The notes: a model not told the origin generated them from the sequence alone. A stretch of DNA of 64,000 nucleotides from Anaerovorax odorimutans (GCA_016841185.1 JAENZQ010000004.1:62001-126000), one strand, 5' to 3'; positions 40,754-49,226 are shown, counted from the stretch's first letter. Program-made: numbers and translations.

Positions 40754-41365
40754 ATGAGAAAAAATATATTTGTTATTCTTTTTGTGTTGGCAGTTCCCTT
40801 GTTTTTTTTGCCGGGATGTTCCGGCAGCGATATGTCAGAGTCTGATTCCCAAAAGATGGATGAAATAAATGAAGAAAAAGAAACGGAAAACAAGGATGAT
40901 ATAAGAGAGTCCGGTATATTTGAAGGAGATATGCTGAAAACTTTTTACTTGGAAGATAATAGCGGTAACAGTGTGAGTAGTTCAGACCTCATAGGCAGTG
41001 TCACTCTCCTTAATTTCTGGACTTCATGGTCTTTGGAATCTGAAGCTGTTAATGATATTTTTTCAGATTGTGCAAACACTTTTAAAGACACTGTCAATAT
41101 TGTGTCTGTAAACGTAACTGCCGTTGAAGGGCATAATCTGGAATATGTGATCAAGTACATCAGGGATAAAGGTTATGAATTCCCGATTTACTTTGATTTA
41201 GAGGGAAGTGTTGCAAAAAAATATCTTATTCGGTCTTTTCCTACAACTTATTTAATCGATGAAAAAGGCTATATTGCTAATATCTATATCGGAGAGATCG
41301 ATGAAAAAGATTTTATAGCAGAAATTAAAGAGTTATTAAATGATTATGGTTCATCCGATGACTAA
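40754..41365 (+). CDS. TlpA/ResA-like thioredoxin-fold lipoprotein lacking both active-site cysteines
   Basis: 203 residues from ATG 40754 (AAAGGAG upstream). Lipoprotein signal ends 'FFLPGC' (Cys22), then an acidic linker (about 25-55). The thioredoxin fold follows: 'SVTLLNFWTSWSLESEAVNDIF' is the region that normally reads FWATWCPPC, and both cysteines are serines here (S93, S96). The cis-Pro motif 'IRSFPTTYLIDEKGYI' is intact. A redox role is therefore unlikely; it may bind a ligand or partner. It sits where yabA lies in Bacillus, between ricT and trmN6. Confidence 0.87.
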   Translation: MRKNIFVILFVLAVPLFFLPGCSGSDMSESDSQKMDEINEEKETENKDDIRESGIFEGDMLKTFYLEDNSGNSVSSSDLIGSVTLLNFWTSWSLESEAVNDIFSDCANTFKDTVNIVSVNVTAVEGHNLEYVIKYIRDKGYEFPIYFDLEGSVAKKYLIRSFPTTYLIDEKGYIANIYIGEIDEKDFIAEIKELLNDYGSSDD

Positions 41366-41431
41366 GAATTCTAAGACGCCATCTTAAGATGAGAATTTTA
41401 CAGTCACCGGATACGATTTCTAACCTTCACA

Positions 41432-41450
41432 TGGAGCTTTAAGCTCCATA
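41432..41450. repeat. Short palindrome upstream of trmN6
   Basis: ATGGAGCTTTAAGCTCCAT, a perfect 9-bp inverted repeat about one central base, with no T tract. It is possibly a weak terminator for the preceding operon or a regulatory hairpin. Confidence 0.4.
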
Positions 41451-41485
41451 TAAAGCCAAGAACTCTGTTTATGATCGGGTGTGTT

Positions 41486-42226
41486 ATGCAGAAAATATTA
41501 CTAAAAGAAAACGAGCGGATCGAGGAAGTTCAATTTGCAGGAATAAGGCTTATTCAGAATCCTCAATGGTTCTGTTACGGGATAGATGCTGTTCTTCTTT
41601 CTAAGTTTTGCAAAGCAAAAAACGGGTGGAGAGCTGTGGATTTGGGGACCGGAACAGGAATCATTCCTTTGCTGCTCTGCCGCGCTTCCAATTTCAATGA
41701 GATAATTGGAATAGAAATACAAGATGAAGTTGCAGATATGGCATATAGAAGTGTCAAATTGAATAATCTTGAACATAAAGTAAAAATATTGAATACGGAT
41801 CTCAATAATGCCTGTGATTATATTGAAATGAATTCATTTGATATGGTCATAAGTAATCCTCCATATATGTCTAAGAATGAAGGGCTTAAAAATAAGGAAA
41901 GCATAAAGGCTTGTTCAAGGCATGAAATGAAAGCCTCCCTCGAGGAAGTGATTGCTGTTGCATATAAATTACTAAAACCGCAAGGGCATTTTTATATGGT
42001 GCATAGGCCCCATCGGTTGGCAGACATTTTTTGTACATGCAGAGAGTATCGCCTTGAACCTAAGAAAATCCAGTTTGTTCATCCTAAAATGGGCAAAAGG
42101 CCTAATATCTTGTTGCTGCACTGTACGAAATATGGAAAGAAAGAATTAAAATTCATGGATCCTTTATATGTATATAATGAAGATGGAACATATACCGAAG
42201 AGATCCTTGAAATTTATGGAAAATAA
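41486..42226 (+). CDS. trmN6: tRNA1(Val) (adenine37-N6)-methyltransferase family protein
   Basis: 246 residues from ATG 41486; ATG 41471 is also in frame and neither has a strong ribosome site. SAM-binding motif I is 'AVDLGTGTGIIPLLL', followed by 'IIGIEIQDEVADMA' and the catalytic 'MVISNPPYM'. This is the YfiC/TrmN6 (COG4123, Bacillus YabB) family that methylates an adenine in tRNA. It follows the ricT operon by 120 bp and precedes abrB, keeping the Bacillus yaaT-yabA-yabB-...-abrB order. Confidence 0.9.
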   Translation: MQKILLKENERIEEVQFAGIRLIQNPQWFCYGIDAVLLSKFCKAKNGWRAVDLGTGTGIIPLLLCRASNFNEIIGIEIQDEVADMAYRSVKLNNLEHKVKILNTDLNNACDYIEMNSFDMVISNPPYMSKNEGLKNKESIKACSRHEMKASLEEVIAVAYKLLKPQGHFYMVHRPHRLADIFCTCREYRLEPKKIQFVHPKMGKRPNILLLHCTKYGKKELKFMDPLYVYNEDGTYTEEILEIYGK

Positions 42227-42231
42227 ATATA

Positions 42232-42260
42232 AAAGCTTGTTGATGTGTGCAACAAGCTTT
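42232..42260. terminator. Bidirectional terminator between trmN6 and abrB
   Basis: AAAGCTTGTTG (42232-42242) pairs with CAACAAGCTTT (42250-42260). AT-rich tracts lie on both sides. The right arm overlaps the abrB-like stop codon. Confidence 0.8.
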
Positions 42261-42501
42261 ATAATTTCTTAATTTCTTCCAGACAATCTTTGCAGATATT
42301 TTTGTCGTGAATTCTGGTTACCTCTTTTGCGTTTCCGCAGAATATACATGCAGGTGCATATTTTTTCAGAATAATCATTTCTCCATCTACATATATTTCC
42401 AACGGGTCTTTGATTTCGATATTAAGGTTTCTCCTTAATTCAATTGGTAATACAACTCTTCCCAGCTCATCGACTTTTCTGACAATACCGGTTGCTTTCA
42501 T
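42259..42501 (-). CDS. abrB: AbrB/Abh-family transition-state regulator with CxxC...CxxC tail
   Basis: 80 residues from ATG 42501, with TAGGAGGTTTG upstream; the longer frame to 42582 is rejected. The swapped-hairpin DNA-binding domain is 'GIVRKVDELGRVVLPIELRRNLNI' and 'DPLEIYVDGEMIILKKY'. The C-terminal half has C52-x2-C55 and C70-x2-C73, a zinc-ribbon-like pair typical of clostridial AbrB proteins. AbrB represses sporulation and stationary-phase genes during growth and is itself under Spo0A control in relatives. It is monocistronic. Confidence 0.92.
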   Translation of the reverse strand: MKATGIVRKVDELGRVVLPIELRRNLNIEIKDPLEIYVDGEMIILKKYAPACIFCGNAKEVTRIHDKNICKDCLEEIKKL

Positions 42502-42620
42502 GTGCAAACCTCCTATAAAATTTACATATTTCGACAATAATCTGACTTTTATGATACCAAATGAAAAAAAATAAGTCAACAACCAAAAAAATTTAATTAA
42601 AAGGTAAAATTACCCAATAG

Positions 42621-42956
42621 CTATGATTTAAAGATTTTCATTAAAATATTTCTAAGAGAAGCAACGGCATTTATAACAGTGGTTACTGCAGCTACTACAT
42701 TTTGGTTGTTTTTAACAGAGTCGGACAAAATAGAGGCTGATTCAGACAGATTATTGATTGCAGATTGAACATTCTTTGTGCTTTGTGATGCCATATTAGT
42801 GATCATCTCAATGTCTTCCAAAACAGAATTCATTTTTTTGACTGCGGGAATTAAATTCCTGATTAAAATGATGATATAAATAATCATAATAATCAAGGCA
42901 GCCCCAATTAAAATCCAACCTAATTCTCCCAATGTAATTTCAATTGAAGTATCCAT
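42621..42956 (-). CDS. DUF948-like small membrane protein
   Basis: 111 residues. One N-terminal membrane helix (about 11-35, LGWILIGAALIIMIIYIIILI) is followed by a long amphipathic helix region ('LIPAVKKMNSVLEDIEMI', 'NVQSAINNLSESASILSDSVK') and a second weakly hydrophobic stretch. This matches DUF948/YtxG-type proteins, often stress-related and of unknown function. CAGGAGGTGGAAA precedes the ATG. It lies upstream of abrB on the same strand but is separated by about 120 bp. Confidence 0.65.
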   Translation of the reverse strand: MDTSIEITLGELGWILIGAALIIMIIYIIILIRNLIPAVKKMNSVLEDIEMITNMASQSTKNVQSAINNLSESASILSDSVKNNQNVVAAVTTVINAVASLRNILMKIFKS

Positions 42957-43362
42957 TTTCCACCTCCTGTTGTGCTTTAAAATCTATCATAACTCAAAAG
43001 CGAAGATTTTAAACTTAATCTTACTTTATTATTACTCATAAAGCGATATTTTACAATAATATTGTTTAAATTTACAAAAATTATCCAGATGCTTTACTTC
43101 ACAATAGATAATGGATAATGGACAATGATGTCTGTTTTTTCTTCAATGAGAATTTTGCTTTTTCTATATATACCCAATATATATTTTTCTAACAATCTAA
43201 TTATATAAGTTATCAAAGGATTATTATGAGATAGTAATATGTTCAGAATGCTTGAATATTATTAAGAAGAAATACGATTCAGGGGTTTTTAGAGGTTACT
43301 GATCCAAAAAGATAATTGTCCATTAACCTCTGATCTTTGGTTTTTGAAAGAGGTGCATGAAT
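42957..43362. other. 400-bp intergenic stretch between divergent genes
   Basis: AT-rich. It contains an 8-bp inverted repeat AGAGGTTA (43291-43298) / TAACCTCT (43324-43331) shortly before spmA and low-complexity ATAATGGACAATGATG phrases. Promoters for the DUF948 gene and spmAB must lie here, but I cannot assign boxes safely. No gene is seen. Confidence 0.5.
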
Positions 43363-43935
43363 ATGATGGGTTACATTTGGGCGGGATTGATGATCATTGG
43401 GATAATGACTGCTCTGTTTTCAGGGGAATTGGAAGCATTGAACACTGCTTTTTTTCAATCCTGTGAGGATGCGGTTTTTTTTACAATTGGATTGGCAGGG
43501 ATCATGGCGCTCTGGTCGGGGATCATGAATATTGCAAAAGGCGCCGGAATGATCCGGGCTTTTTCAAAAGCCGCACGACCAATTTTAAGATATATATTTC
43601 CTGAAGAAAAAAATGAGGATACGTTAAGCCTGATTATAATGAACATGGTTATGAACATGTTTGGTGCAGGAAACTCCGCCACCGTGTTCGGGATAAAAGC
43701 AATGAAAGCTTTAGACCGGTCAAATCATCATAGGAAGACTGCCAGCAATACCATGTGTATGTTTTTGGTAATCAATATGTCCTCGGTTCAGCTTATACCC
43801 CTTATGATTATGAAAATAAGAAGTGATGCAGGTTCGTTGAATTCAGTGGATATTCTGATTCCTACTATTATTGCGACTTCTGTTTCCACTTTAACAGGGA
43901 TAATTATTTGTAAATTTTTTGAAAGGAGAACCTGA
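43363..43935 (+). CDS. spmA: Spore maturation protein A
   Basis: 190 residues from ATG 43363 (AGAGG 9 nt upstream); ATG 43357 is also possible. Several membrane helices with nucleoside-recognition (Gate) domain motifs: 'FSGELEALNTAFFQSCEDAV', 'GIMALWSGIMNIAKGAGMI', 'NMVMNMFGAGNSATVFGIKAM'. SpmA and SpmB are needed for full dehydration of the spore core. The stop codon is followed immediately by spmB. In Bacillus dacB precedes this pair; here it does not. Confidence 0.93.
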   Translation: MMGYIWAGLMIIGIMTALFSGELEALNTAFFQSCEDAVFFTIGLAGIMALWSGIMNIAKGAGMIRAFSKAARPILRYIFPEEKNEDTLSLIIMNMVMNMFGAGNSATVFGIKAMKALDRSNHHRKTASNTMCMFLVINMSSVQLIPLMIMKIRSDAGSLNSVDILIPTIIATSVSTLTGIIICKFFERRT

Positions 43936-44460
43936 ATGGATATTTTAAAGCTTATCTCTTATTCCATAATACCTGTTATACTGACGGTTATTCTTGCATA
44001 TGGTCTGATAAAAAATGTAGATTTATACGGGCTTTTTGCCGAAGGTGCAAAAGATGGCATCCATACAGCAGTGGGTATTATGCCCTATATGATTGCTATT
44101 TTTGTTGCAATTGCTTTTTTTACTGCTTCCGGGGCTTTGGGTATGCTGGAACATCTTTTCTCTCCTATCTGTAAGATATTAGGCTTTCCGTCTGAACTTC
44201 TGTCATTACTTTTTATCAAACCTGTTTCCGGGAGCGGAGGCTTGGCAGTTGTTAAAACCATTCTTGAACAATACGGGGCGGACAGTTATATTGGCCGGGC
44301 GGCTTCTGTAATGATGGGGTCTGCAGAAACCATTTTTTATACGATAGCAATATATTTTGGTGTCACATCTGTAAAAAAATCAAGATATGTCATGATAAGC
44401 GGATTAGCAGCATATTTTGCAGGTGTGGCGGCATCGGTAATCATCTGTAAATATATTTAG
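43936..44460 (+). CDS. spmB: Spore maturation protein B
   Basis: 174 residues. Gate-domain membrane protein with 'FAEGAKDGIHTAVGIMPYMIAIFVAIAFFTASGALG' and 'LFIKPVSGSGGLAVVKTILEQYGADSYIGRAASVMMGSAETIFYT' as family hallmarks. It starts directly after the spmA stop, with GAAAGGAG at the end of spmA as ribosome site. It acts with SpmA in the forespore membrane during core dehydration. Confidence 0.93.
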   Translation: MDILKLISYSIIPVILTVILAYGLIKNVDLYGLFAEGAKDGIHTAVGIMPYMIAIFVAIAFFTASGALGMLEHLFSPICKILGFPSELLSLLFIKPVSGSGGLAVVKTILEQYGADSYIGRAASVMMGSAETIFYTIAIYFGVTSVKKSRYVMISGLAAYFAGVAASVIICKYI

Positions 44461-44786
44461 CATTTTCTATGTATAGGCAGTAGTAAAATGGGAATAATTT
44501 AGATTGAACAAGGAAGATGTGCATTTATTAATATGTTTTCGTCCCCCTTTAGCATATATAACAAAATGCCCACTTCCTTTTCTTTTTTTTTGGTTATAAA
44601 ACAAAAAGTATGGTATAATTTTAAAGAATATTATTTGAAAATATATAGATATTGTAGTATATATAAAGTGGCATATAATATATATGTGACTTGATTGATC
44701 ATTCGGCAATGAAATTCCTTATTTTGCTTAAAGGAATTTAAAACTTGGAGAATGTAAAGAATATGTATTTATAAGGAGGAAAGGTA
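44461..44786. other. Intergenic region spmB-murA (326 bp)
   Basis: It holds the spmB terminator (44510-44590) and a possible murA promoter: TTGGTT (44590-44595), 18 bp, TATAAT (44614-44619). About 165 bp of leader remain before murA. No additional gene is seen. Confidence 0.45.
44510..44590 (+). terminator. Long-stem terminator after spmB
   Basis: AAGGAAGATGTGCATTT (from 44510) pairs imperfectly with AAATGCCCACTTCCTT (to 44579), with one bulge and a large loop. It is followed by TTTCTTTTTTTTT. Confidence 0.65.
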
Positions 44787-46052
44787 GTGCCGAAATATAT
44801 CATAGAAAGAAATGGTCCCCTTAAAGGAGAGGTAGAGATAAGCGGTTCGAAAAATGCAGTATTGCCAATTATGGCTGCTTCCATTCTTACATCAAAGAAA
44901 TGTATTATTACAGAAATTCCTAAACTTAGAGACGTAGATGTGATGTGTCAGCTTCTTAAAAGTGTGGGTGCCGAGGTACATATAGATTACATAAAGAAGG
45001 AAATATCCATAACCTGTGATACTGTTAGTGAATTAGAAGCACCTTACGAATTAGTAAAGCAAATGAGAGCATCCAACCTTATAATGGGGCCTCTGCTTGC
45101 ACGAACCGGTAAAGTTAAAATAGCAATGCCCGGGGGATGTGCAATAGGGGCAAGGCCCATAGATCTTCATCTTAAGGGTTTTCAGGCACTTGGAGCGGAA
45201 ATTGAATTAGAACATGGATATGTAGAAGCCAGAGCGGATAGATTGGTGGGTGACAAGATATATCTTGATTTTCCAAGTGTCGGGGCGACAGAAAACATTA
45301 TGATGTGTGCAGTGTTGTCTGAAGGTACTACAACAATTGAAAATGCTGCAGAGGAGCCGGAGATCGTTGACCTGGCTAATTTTCTCAACAGTATTGGAGG
45401 TAAAATAAAAGGCGCCGGTACAGATACCATTAAAATAGAAGGTGTTTCTGAAAGAGAATTGACGGGAACACGGTATACAATCATTCCTGACAGAATAGAG
45501 ACAGGAACATTTATGGTTGCGGCAGCGGTGACAAGAGGTGATTTGATTATAAAAAATGCCATTGCCGATCATGTCAAGCCTGTTATCGCTAAACTTAAAG
45601 AATGTGGTGTAGAAATAACAGAAAGCGATGGAAACATTCGGGTAACAGCATATAACGAGATTAAAGCGACCGATATCAAAACGCTTCCTTATCCGGGATT
45701 TCCAACCGATATGCAGGCTCAATTTATGACTTTGCTCACTTCGGTCAACGGAACCAGTATTATTATTGAAACAGTATTTGAAAACAGATATATGCATATT
45801 GGTGAACTGAATCGTATGGGTGCCAATATAAAAATTGAAGGCAGAAGTGCGGTTGTTTCAGGAAAACAACCATTAGAAGGGGCTCAAGTGACGGCTACGG
45901 ACTTGAGAGCCGGGGCAGCTCTTGTTCTTGCCGGTCTTATAGCAGAAGGTGCTACGGAAATATCTGATATCTATCATATTGAAAGAGGATACTCGGAGTT
46001 TGTTGAAAAACTTTCAAAAGTAGGCGCTAAAATAAAAAAAATTGATGACTAA
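44787..46052 (+). CDS. murA: UDP-N-acetylglucosamine 1-carboxyvinyltransferase
   Basis: 421 residues from GTG 44787 with AAGGAGGAAAGGTA upstream. EPSP-synthase-type fold: 'ISGSKNAVLPIMAASILT', 'ASNLIMGPLLARTGKV', and the flexible loop 'AMPGGCAIGARPIDLH' with catalytic Cys118, the fosfomycin target. 'YPGFPTDMQAQFMTLLT' and 'RAGAALVLAGLIAEG' complete the family pattern. It catalyses the first committed step of peptidoglycan synthesis. spoIID follows, the same neighbour as in Bacillus. Confidence 0.96.
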   Translation: MPKYIIERNGPLKGEVEISGSKNAVLPIMAASILTSKKCIITEIPKLRDVDVMCQLLKSVGAEVHIDYIKKEISITCDTVSELEAPYELVKQMRASNLIMGPLLARTGKVKIAMPGGCAIGARPIDLHLKGFQALGAEIELEHGYVEARADRLVGDKIYLDFPSVGATENIMMCAVLSEGTTTIENAAEEPEIVDLANFLNSIGGKIKGAGTDTIKIEGVSERELTGTRYTIIPDRIETGTFMVAAAVTRGDLIIKNAIADHVKPVIAKLKECGVEITESDGNIRVTAYNEIKATDIKTLPYPGFPTDMQAQFMTLLTSVNGTSIIIETVFENRYMHIGELNRMGANIKIEGRSAVVSGKQPLEGAQVTATDLRAGAALVLAGLIAEGATEISDIYHIERGYSEFVEKLSKVGAKIKKIDD

Positions 46053-46070
46053 TCAAGAAACAAAGAAACA

Positions 46071-46131
46071 GAAGGGACGGTTCTTTTTGTTTACTCAATT
46101 GCTTTGGGTAAACAAAAAGAACCGTCCCTTC
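46071..46131. repeat. 26-bp near-perfect palindrome
   Basis: The arms 46071-46096 and 46106-46131 (GAAGGGACGGTTCTTTTTGT... and its complement) differ at one base and enclose 9 nt. No T tract follows; the true murA terminator is just downstream. GGGACGGTTCTTTTTGT-type palindromes occur as dispersed repeats in Clostridia (recollection). Confidence 0.85.
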
Positions 46132-46150
46132 GTTTACTTATACTTACACT

Positions 46151-46176
46151 AACCGGATTCAAAAGATCCGGTTTTT
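46151..46176 (+). terminator. murA terminator
   Basis: AACCGGAT (46151-46158) and ATCCGGTT (46166-46173) with 7-nt loop, followed by TTTTT. Confidence 0.85.
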
Positions 46177-46264
46177 GATTCTTCCAAACCTTTCAGGAAT
46201 ATTTCCCATAAGCATGTCATATAAATTTATAAAATGATTATCAAACCTGAAAAGGTGGATGTTG

Positions 46265-47245
46265 ATGAAGAAATTGATTTTTTTGGGACTTTTGCTTTGT
46301 TTTGCGGTTATAGGCTTGCCTTTCGCCATTATCAGTACCTTCGACGATAAATCAATGGTAGAAGAACCGAAGGAGCCTGACGAAAAAGTAAGAGTGTTTT
46401 TAAAAAAGGAAAACAAGACGGTGGAAATGGATCTGGAGGAATATATTAAAAGTGTTGTTGCCAGTGAAATGCCGGGAGAATTTGAAGAGGAGGCTTTAAA
46501 GGCACAGGCTGTTGCTGCAAGGACGTATGCAATGTCTCGTATGATGCTATACGGGAAAAACGGACATCCTGACCATCCTCAGGCGCCTCTTTGTGATGGT
46601 GTCCACTGTCAGGTATACATATCCTATGAAGCATTAAAGGATATTAAGTCTTCAGAGTGGATATTGAAATATTGGGGGAAAATAAGCCAAGCGGTAGAGA
46701 GTACAAGAGGACAGGTCATGACATATGATGGGAAATTAGTAGATCAGCCGCTTTTTCACTCTACCAGTGGAGGGAAAACAGAAAATTCAGAAGATGTTTT
46801 TACAACGGCAGTACCTTATCTAAGAAGTGTAGAAAGCCCATTTGAACAAGAAGCACCTTATTTTAAAGATTCCGTCATGATGAGTTTAAATGAGTTCAAG
46901 TCACAGATCACGTCAAAATATAAGAACTTTTCCATTGACTTAAGTAATGTTGAGGATTCGGTCAAGGTTCTTGATCACAGCAGCGGGGGGCGTGTAAGCA
47001 GGATACAGGTGGGCAACCTTATCTTGTCAGGAAGGGACGTAAGAGAAATGTTGGGCCTCAGGTCTGCAAACTTTACCATAGAATCCGATAATAATCAGAT
47101 CGTTTTCAATACCATAGGATACGGACACGGCGTAGGAATGAGTCAATGGGGGGCAAATGGAATGGCGGGCAACGGAGCAGACTATGTGAAAATTCTTAAA
47201 CATTTTTATCAGGGTATAGAAATCAGAAAAATAAGTCAACTCTGA
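46265..47245 (+). CDS. spoIID: Stage II sporulation protein D
   Basis: 326 residues from ATG 46265, 6 nt after AGGTGG; ATG 46259 would abut that site. A membrane anchor or signal (1-22) is followed by the SpoIID domain: 'EYIKSVVASEMPGEFEEEALKAQAVAARTYA' (with the catalytic Glu), 'QVMTYDGKLVDQPLFHSTSGGKTENSEDVF', and 'GYGHGVGMSQWGANGMA'. SpoIID is the lytic transglycosylase of the engulfment complex, cutting denuded glycan in the septum, and is made in the mother cell under SigE. spoIIQ, often next to spoIID, is not here. Confidence 0.95.
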   Translation: MKKLIFLGLLLCFAVIGLPFAIISTFDDKSMVEEPKEPDEKVRVFLKKENKTVEMDLEEYIKSVVASEMPGEFEEEALKAQAVAARTYAMSRMMLYGKNGHPDHPQAPLCDGVHCQVYISYEALKDIKSSEWILKYWGKISQAVESTRGQVMTYDGKLVDQPLFHSTSGGKTENSEDVFTTAVPYLRSVESPFEQEAPYFKDSVMMSLNEFKSQITSKYKNFSIDLSNVEDSVKVLDHSSGGRVSRIQVGNLILSGRDVREMLGLRSANFTIESDNNQIVFNTIGYGHGVGMSQWGANGMAGNGADYVKILKHFYQGIEIRKISQL

Positions 47246-47291
47246 CGAAAAAAGTTGAGAGATGAAAAGATGAAAGATGGAAGTTAATGAT

Positions 47292-47322
47292 AAAAGAGGT
47301 GCGGTGTCCGCACCTCTTTTGC
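47292..47322 (+). terminator. spoIID terminator (possibly bidirectional)
   Basis: A 13-bp perfect stem (47292-47304 with 47308-47320) with TGT loop and TTTTG. It lies between spoIID and the convergent symporter accessory gene. Confidence 0.8.
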
Positions 47323-47328
47323 TTGTCT

Positions 47329-47475
47329 TTATTGACTTTGGTCATGGAGTTTTTTAATTTTTACTTTTACGGCTTTATAATACCAACCTACAAGAAACAG
47401 GGGTCCTATAATGCATATCGCACCTGCAACATTACACCAGAAATCCCAGTTCCAAGTTAACATGCTATCTAACAT
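47329..47475 (-). CDS. Symporter small accessory protein (48 aa)
   Basis: A gene too short for routine calling. Its ATG (47475-47473) overlaps the TAA stop of the symporter (TAATG), so translation is coupled. The product is a single membrane helix with aromatic N-terminus ('MLTWNWDFWCNVAGAICII', 'GPLFLVGWYY') and a basic tail ('KAVKVKIKKLHDQ'). Tiny one-helix proteins next to SSS symporters form a recognised accessory class, thought to help assembly or activity. The upstream GAAGGGGG in the symporter end serves as ribosome site. Confidence 0.8.
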   Translation of the reverse strand: MLDSMLTWNWDFWCNVAGAICIIGPLFLVGWYYKAVKVKIKKLHDQSQ

Positions 47476-48980
47476 TAAATATTACCCCCTTCACTCATGG
47501 TTTCTTTTCCAAGAGCATTAGCAATCAAGTAAATCACTATAACAACGGGCACGATGATCAGAATTCCTTGTTCCTGCCATAGTTCAACTCCGCCAATTTT
47601 AACCACATAAACTTCCCAGTCATCCGACCATACGCCGAAGAAGTTGGTCCAGATATACCAGACAAATGAGAATACAAGACCGAAGGTGGTTGCCAGTGTA
47701 CCGGCAATCTTTTTCGGTGCTTTCTTGGAGAATGCACCGAAGTATACCGGAACCAGTGATACCCCAACGATAATGGTAGCCTGGAATACCCAGATTTCCA
47801 TGATCCTGTCAAACATAAAGGTTAAAGCTAATGAAATAACAGCACTGGCGAGCAACCCGTATTTCGTAACCTTTTCAACTTTTTTAGTGTCTGCTTCCGG
47901 ATTGATAACTCTTTTGTAAAGGTCATGACCAACAACCCCGCCGGCAACCAGGAAGTAGGAATCGGCTGTTGACATTGCACATGCAAGGACACCGGCAATA
48001 AATAAACCGAGGATTCCAGGCGGCAGGTATTGACCGACAATTGCAAGCAGTGCCTGATTGGCTTCAACTTCCGGAATCATGCCGATACCGATAGCAGCAG
48101 CACCGAGAATTCCAAGGAAGGTAACGACCCAGTCAAAGGCCAGCCACATGGGAACACCGACTGAGAAAGCTTTTTTGATTTCTTGCGGACCGGCTGAAGC
48201 AAAGACTCGCTGGAAGAAAGCCGGCTCTGCAAGTACGGCCAGAGCGGTAATGGAATAAGAAACAAGTGTTGCAGGAGACAGATAACCGGCACCGACGCTG
48301 AAGAAGTACCATGGATCTTCACCGCACCATTCGGTCAGGCCTGCATAAACCTGCTCATATCCGCCAAACGAGCTCCATCCGACGATCATAGCGATACCCA
48401 AAGTGATCATCATGAGGACAAATTGGATAAAGTCAGTCATGGTAACAGCCCAAAGACCACCGGTATAAGTATAGATGACAACGATAATAGCACCTAAAAT
48501 CGTTCCCAGCCAGATAGGAATAGGGAGGACCAGTGACAGAAGCATCCCGATTCCCATCATTTCCATTGTATTGGTAGAGTACACGAGTGCTGCAATGGAA
48601 GATGCGATTCCTGCAGTTTTACCATATTTCTCATAACAAATATCTTGCATTGTGGTTCCGGTAGGGAACTTTTGTTTAAATACAGGGGCAAGAAATGCCA
48701 TTAAAATATACATGGCAGTATAAGGCAGTGAATAAGCGAAAAATGCTGAAATACCTTCATAAAAACCAACTTCTGAGGTTCCGAATAAGGTATCCAGTCC
48801 ATAGAAGGTAGATACTAATGTACCGACCAGCAATGGGGCAGTCAGATCTCTTCCTGCCATAAAATAATCGTCAAAACCTTGAGATTTTTTTGAAAAATAG
48901 AATCCCAGCCAAAGCATAAAACCAATATAAGCTACAATAATAATCCAGTCAAGGGAATGTAGTTGTACTACAACATCCAT
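47475..48980 (-). CDS. Sodium:solute symporter (SSS family)
   Basis: 501 residues, about 13 membrane helices. The start 'LDWIIIVAYIGFMLWLGFYFSKKSQGFDDYFMAGRDL' is the SSS opening, and the Na+ site region 'VYSTNTMEMMGIGMLLSLVLPIPIW' and 'GLWAVTMTDFIQFVLMMI' follow; 'GVLACAMSTADSYFLVAGGVVGHDLYKR' is the TM8/9 signature. AAAGGAGG precedes the ATG. The substrate (a carboxylate or amino acid) cannot be told from sequence. A sigma-54-type promoter lies upstream and an NtrC-type regulator plus hybrid kinase follow on the same strand, so its expression is probably substrate-induced. Confidence 0.92.
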   Translation of the reverse strand: MDVVVQLHSLDWIIIVAYIGFMLWLGFYFSKKSQGFDDYFMAGRDLTAPLLVGTLVSTFYGLDTLFGTSEVGFYEGISAFFAYSLPYTAMYILMAFLAPVFKQKFPTGTTMQDICYEKYGKTAGIASSIAALVYSTNTMEMMGIGMLLSLVLPIPIWLGTILGAIIVVIYTYTGGLWAVTMTDFIQFVLMMITLGIAMIVGWSSFGGYEQVYAGLTEWCGEDPWYFFSVGAGYLSPATLVSYSITALAVLAEPAFFQRVFASAGPQEIKKAFSVGVPMWLAFDWVVTFLGILGAAAIGIGMIPEVEANQALLAIVGQYLPPGILGLFIAGVLACAMSTADSYFLVAGGVVGHDLYKRVINPEADTKKVEKVTKYGLLASAVISLALTFMFDRIMEIWVFQATIIVGVSLVPVYFGAFSKKAPKKIAGTLATTFGLVFSFVWYIWTNFFGVWSDDWEVYVVKIGGVELWQEQGILIIVPVVIVIYLIANALGKETMSEGGNI

Positions 48981-49115
48981 AGATTTTTTCCTCCTTTATT
49001 AATTATTTTCAATAAGGATAGAACAAGATTCACCTCCTCAAATGATACTTGCTCAAAGCAGTTAATGCTTGAGAGCGCAAATGGATAGTTTTTTATCCGA
49101 TACTATTATAGTAAT

Positions 49116-49132
49116 AGCAAAAAATATACCAA
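49116..49132 (-). promoter_or_regulatory. Sigma-54-type -24/-12 promoter of the symporter gene
   Basis: On the minus strand TTGGTATATTTTTTGCT fits YTGGYRYRNNNNTTGCW with GG and GC exactly 10 nt apart. Transcription would start near 49105, leaving a leader of about 125 nt. The neighbouring regulator carries the sigma-54-contact motif GAFTGA, which makes the assignment stronger than the sequence match alone. Confidence 0.78.
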
Positions 49133-49226
49133 TTAGTTATTAAATCATCAATATGAAAATTCGTTAGAATGTAATAGGTAGGGGAGTCAAGCCATTTTCA
49201 ATTTTCAAAAAATTTAAAATGGACCA

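Noticed and set aside
47558-48322. Several open frames overlapping the symporter gene
   Set aside because: The symporter is a full-length family match; the others have no family features and are shadows.
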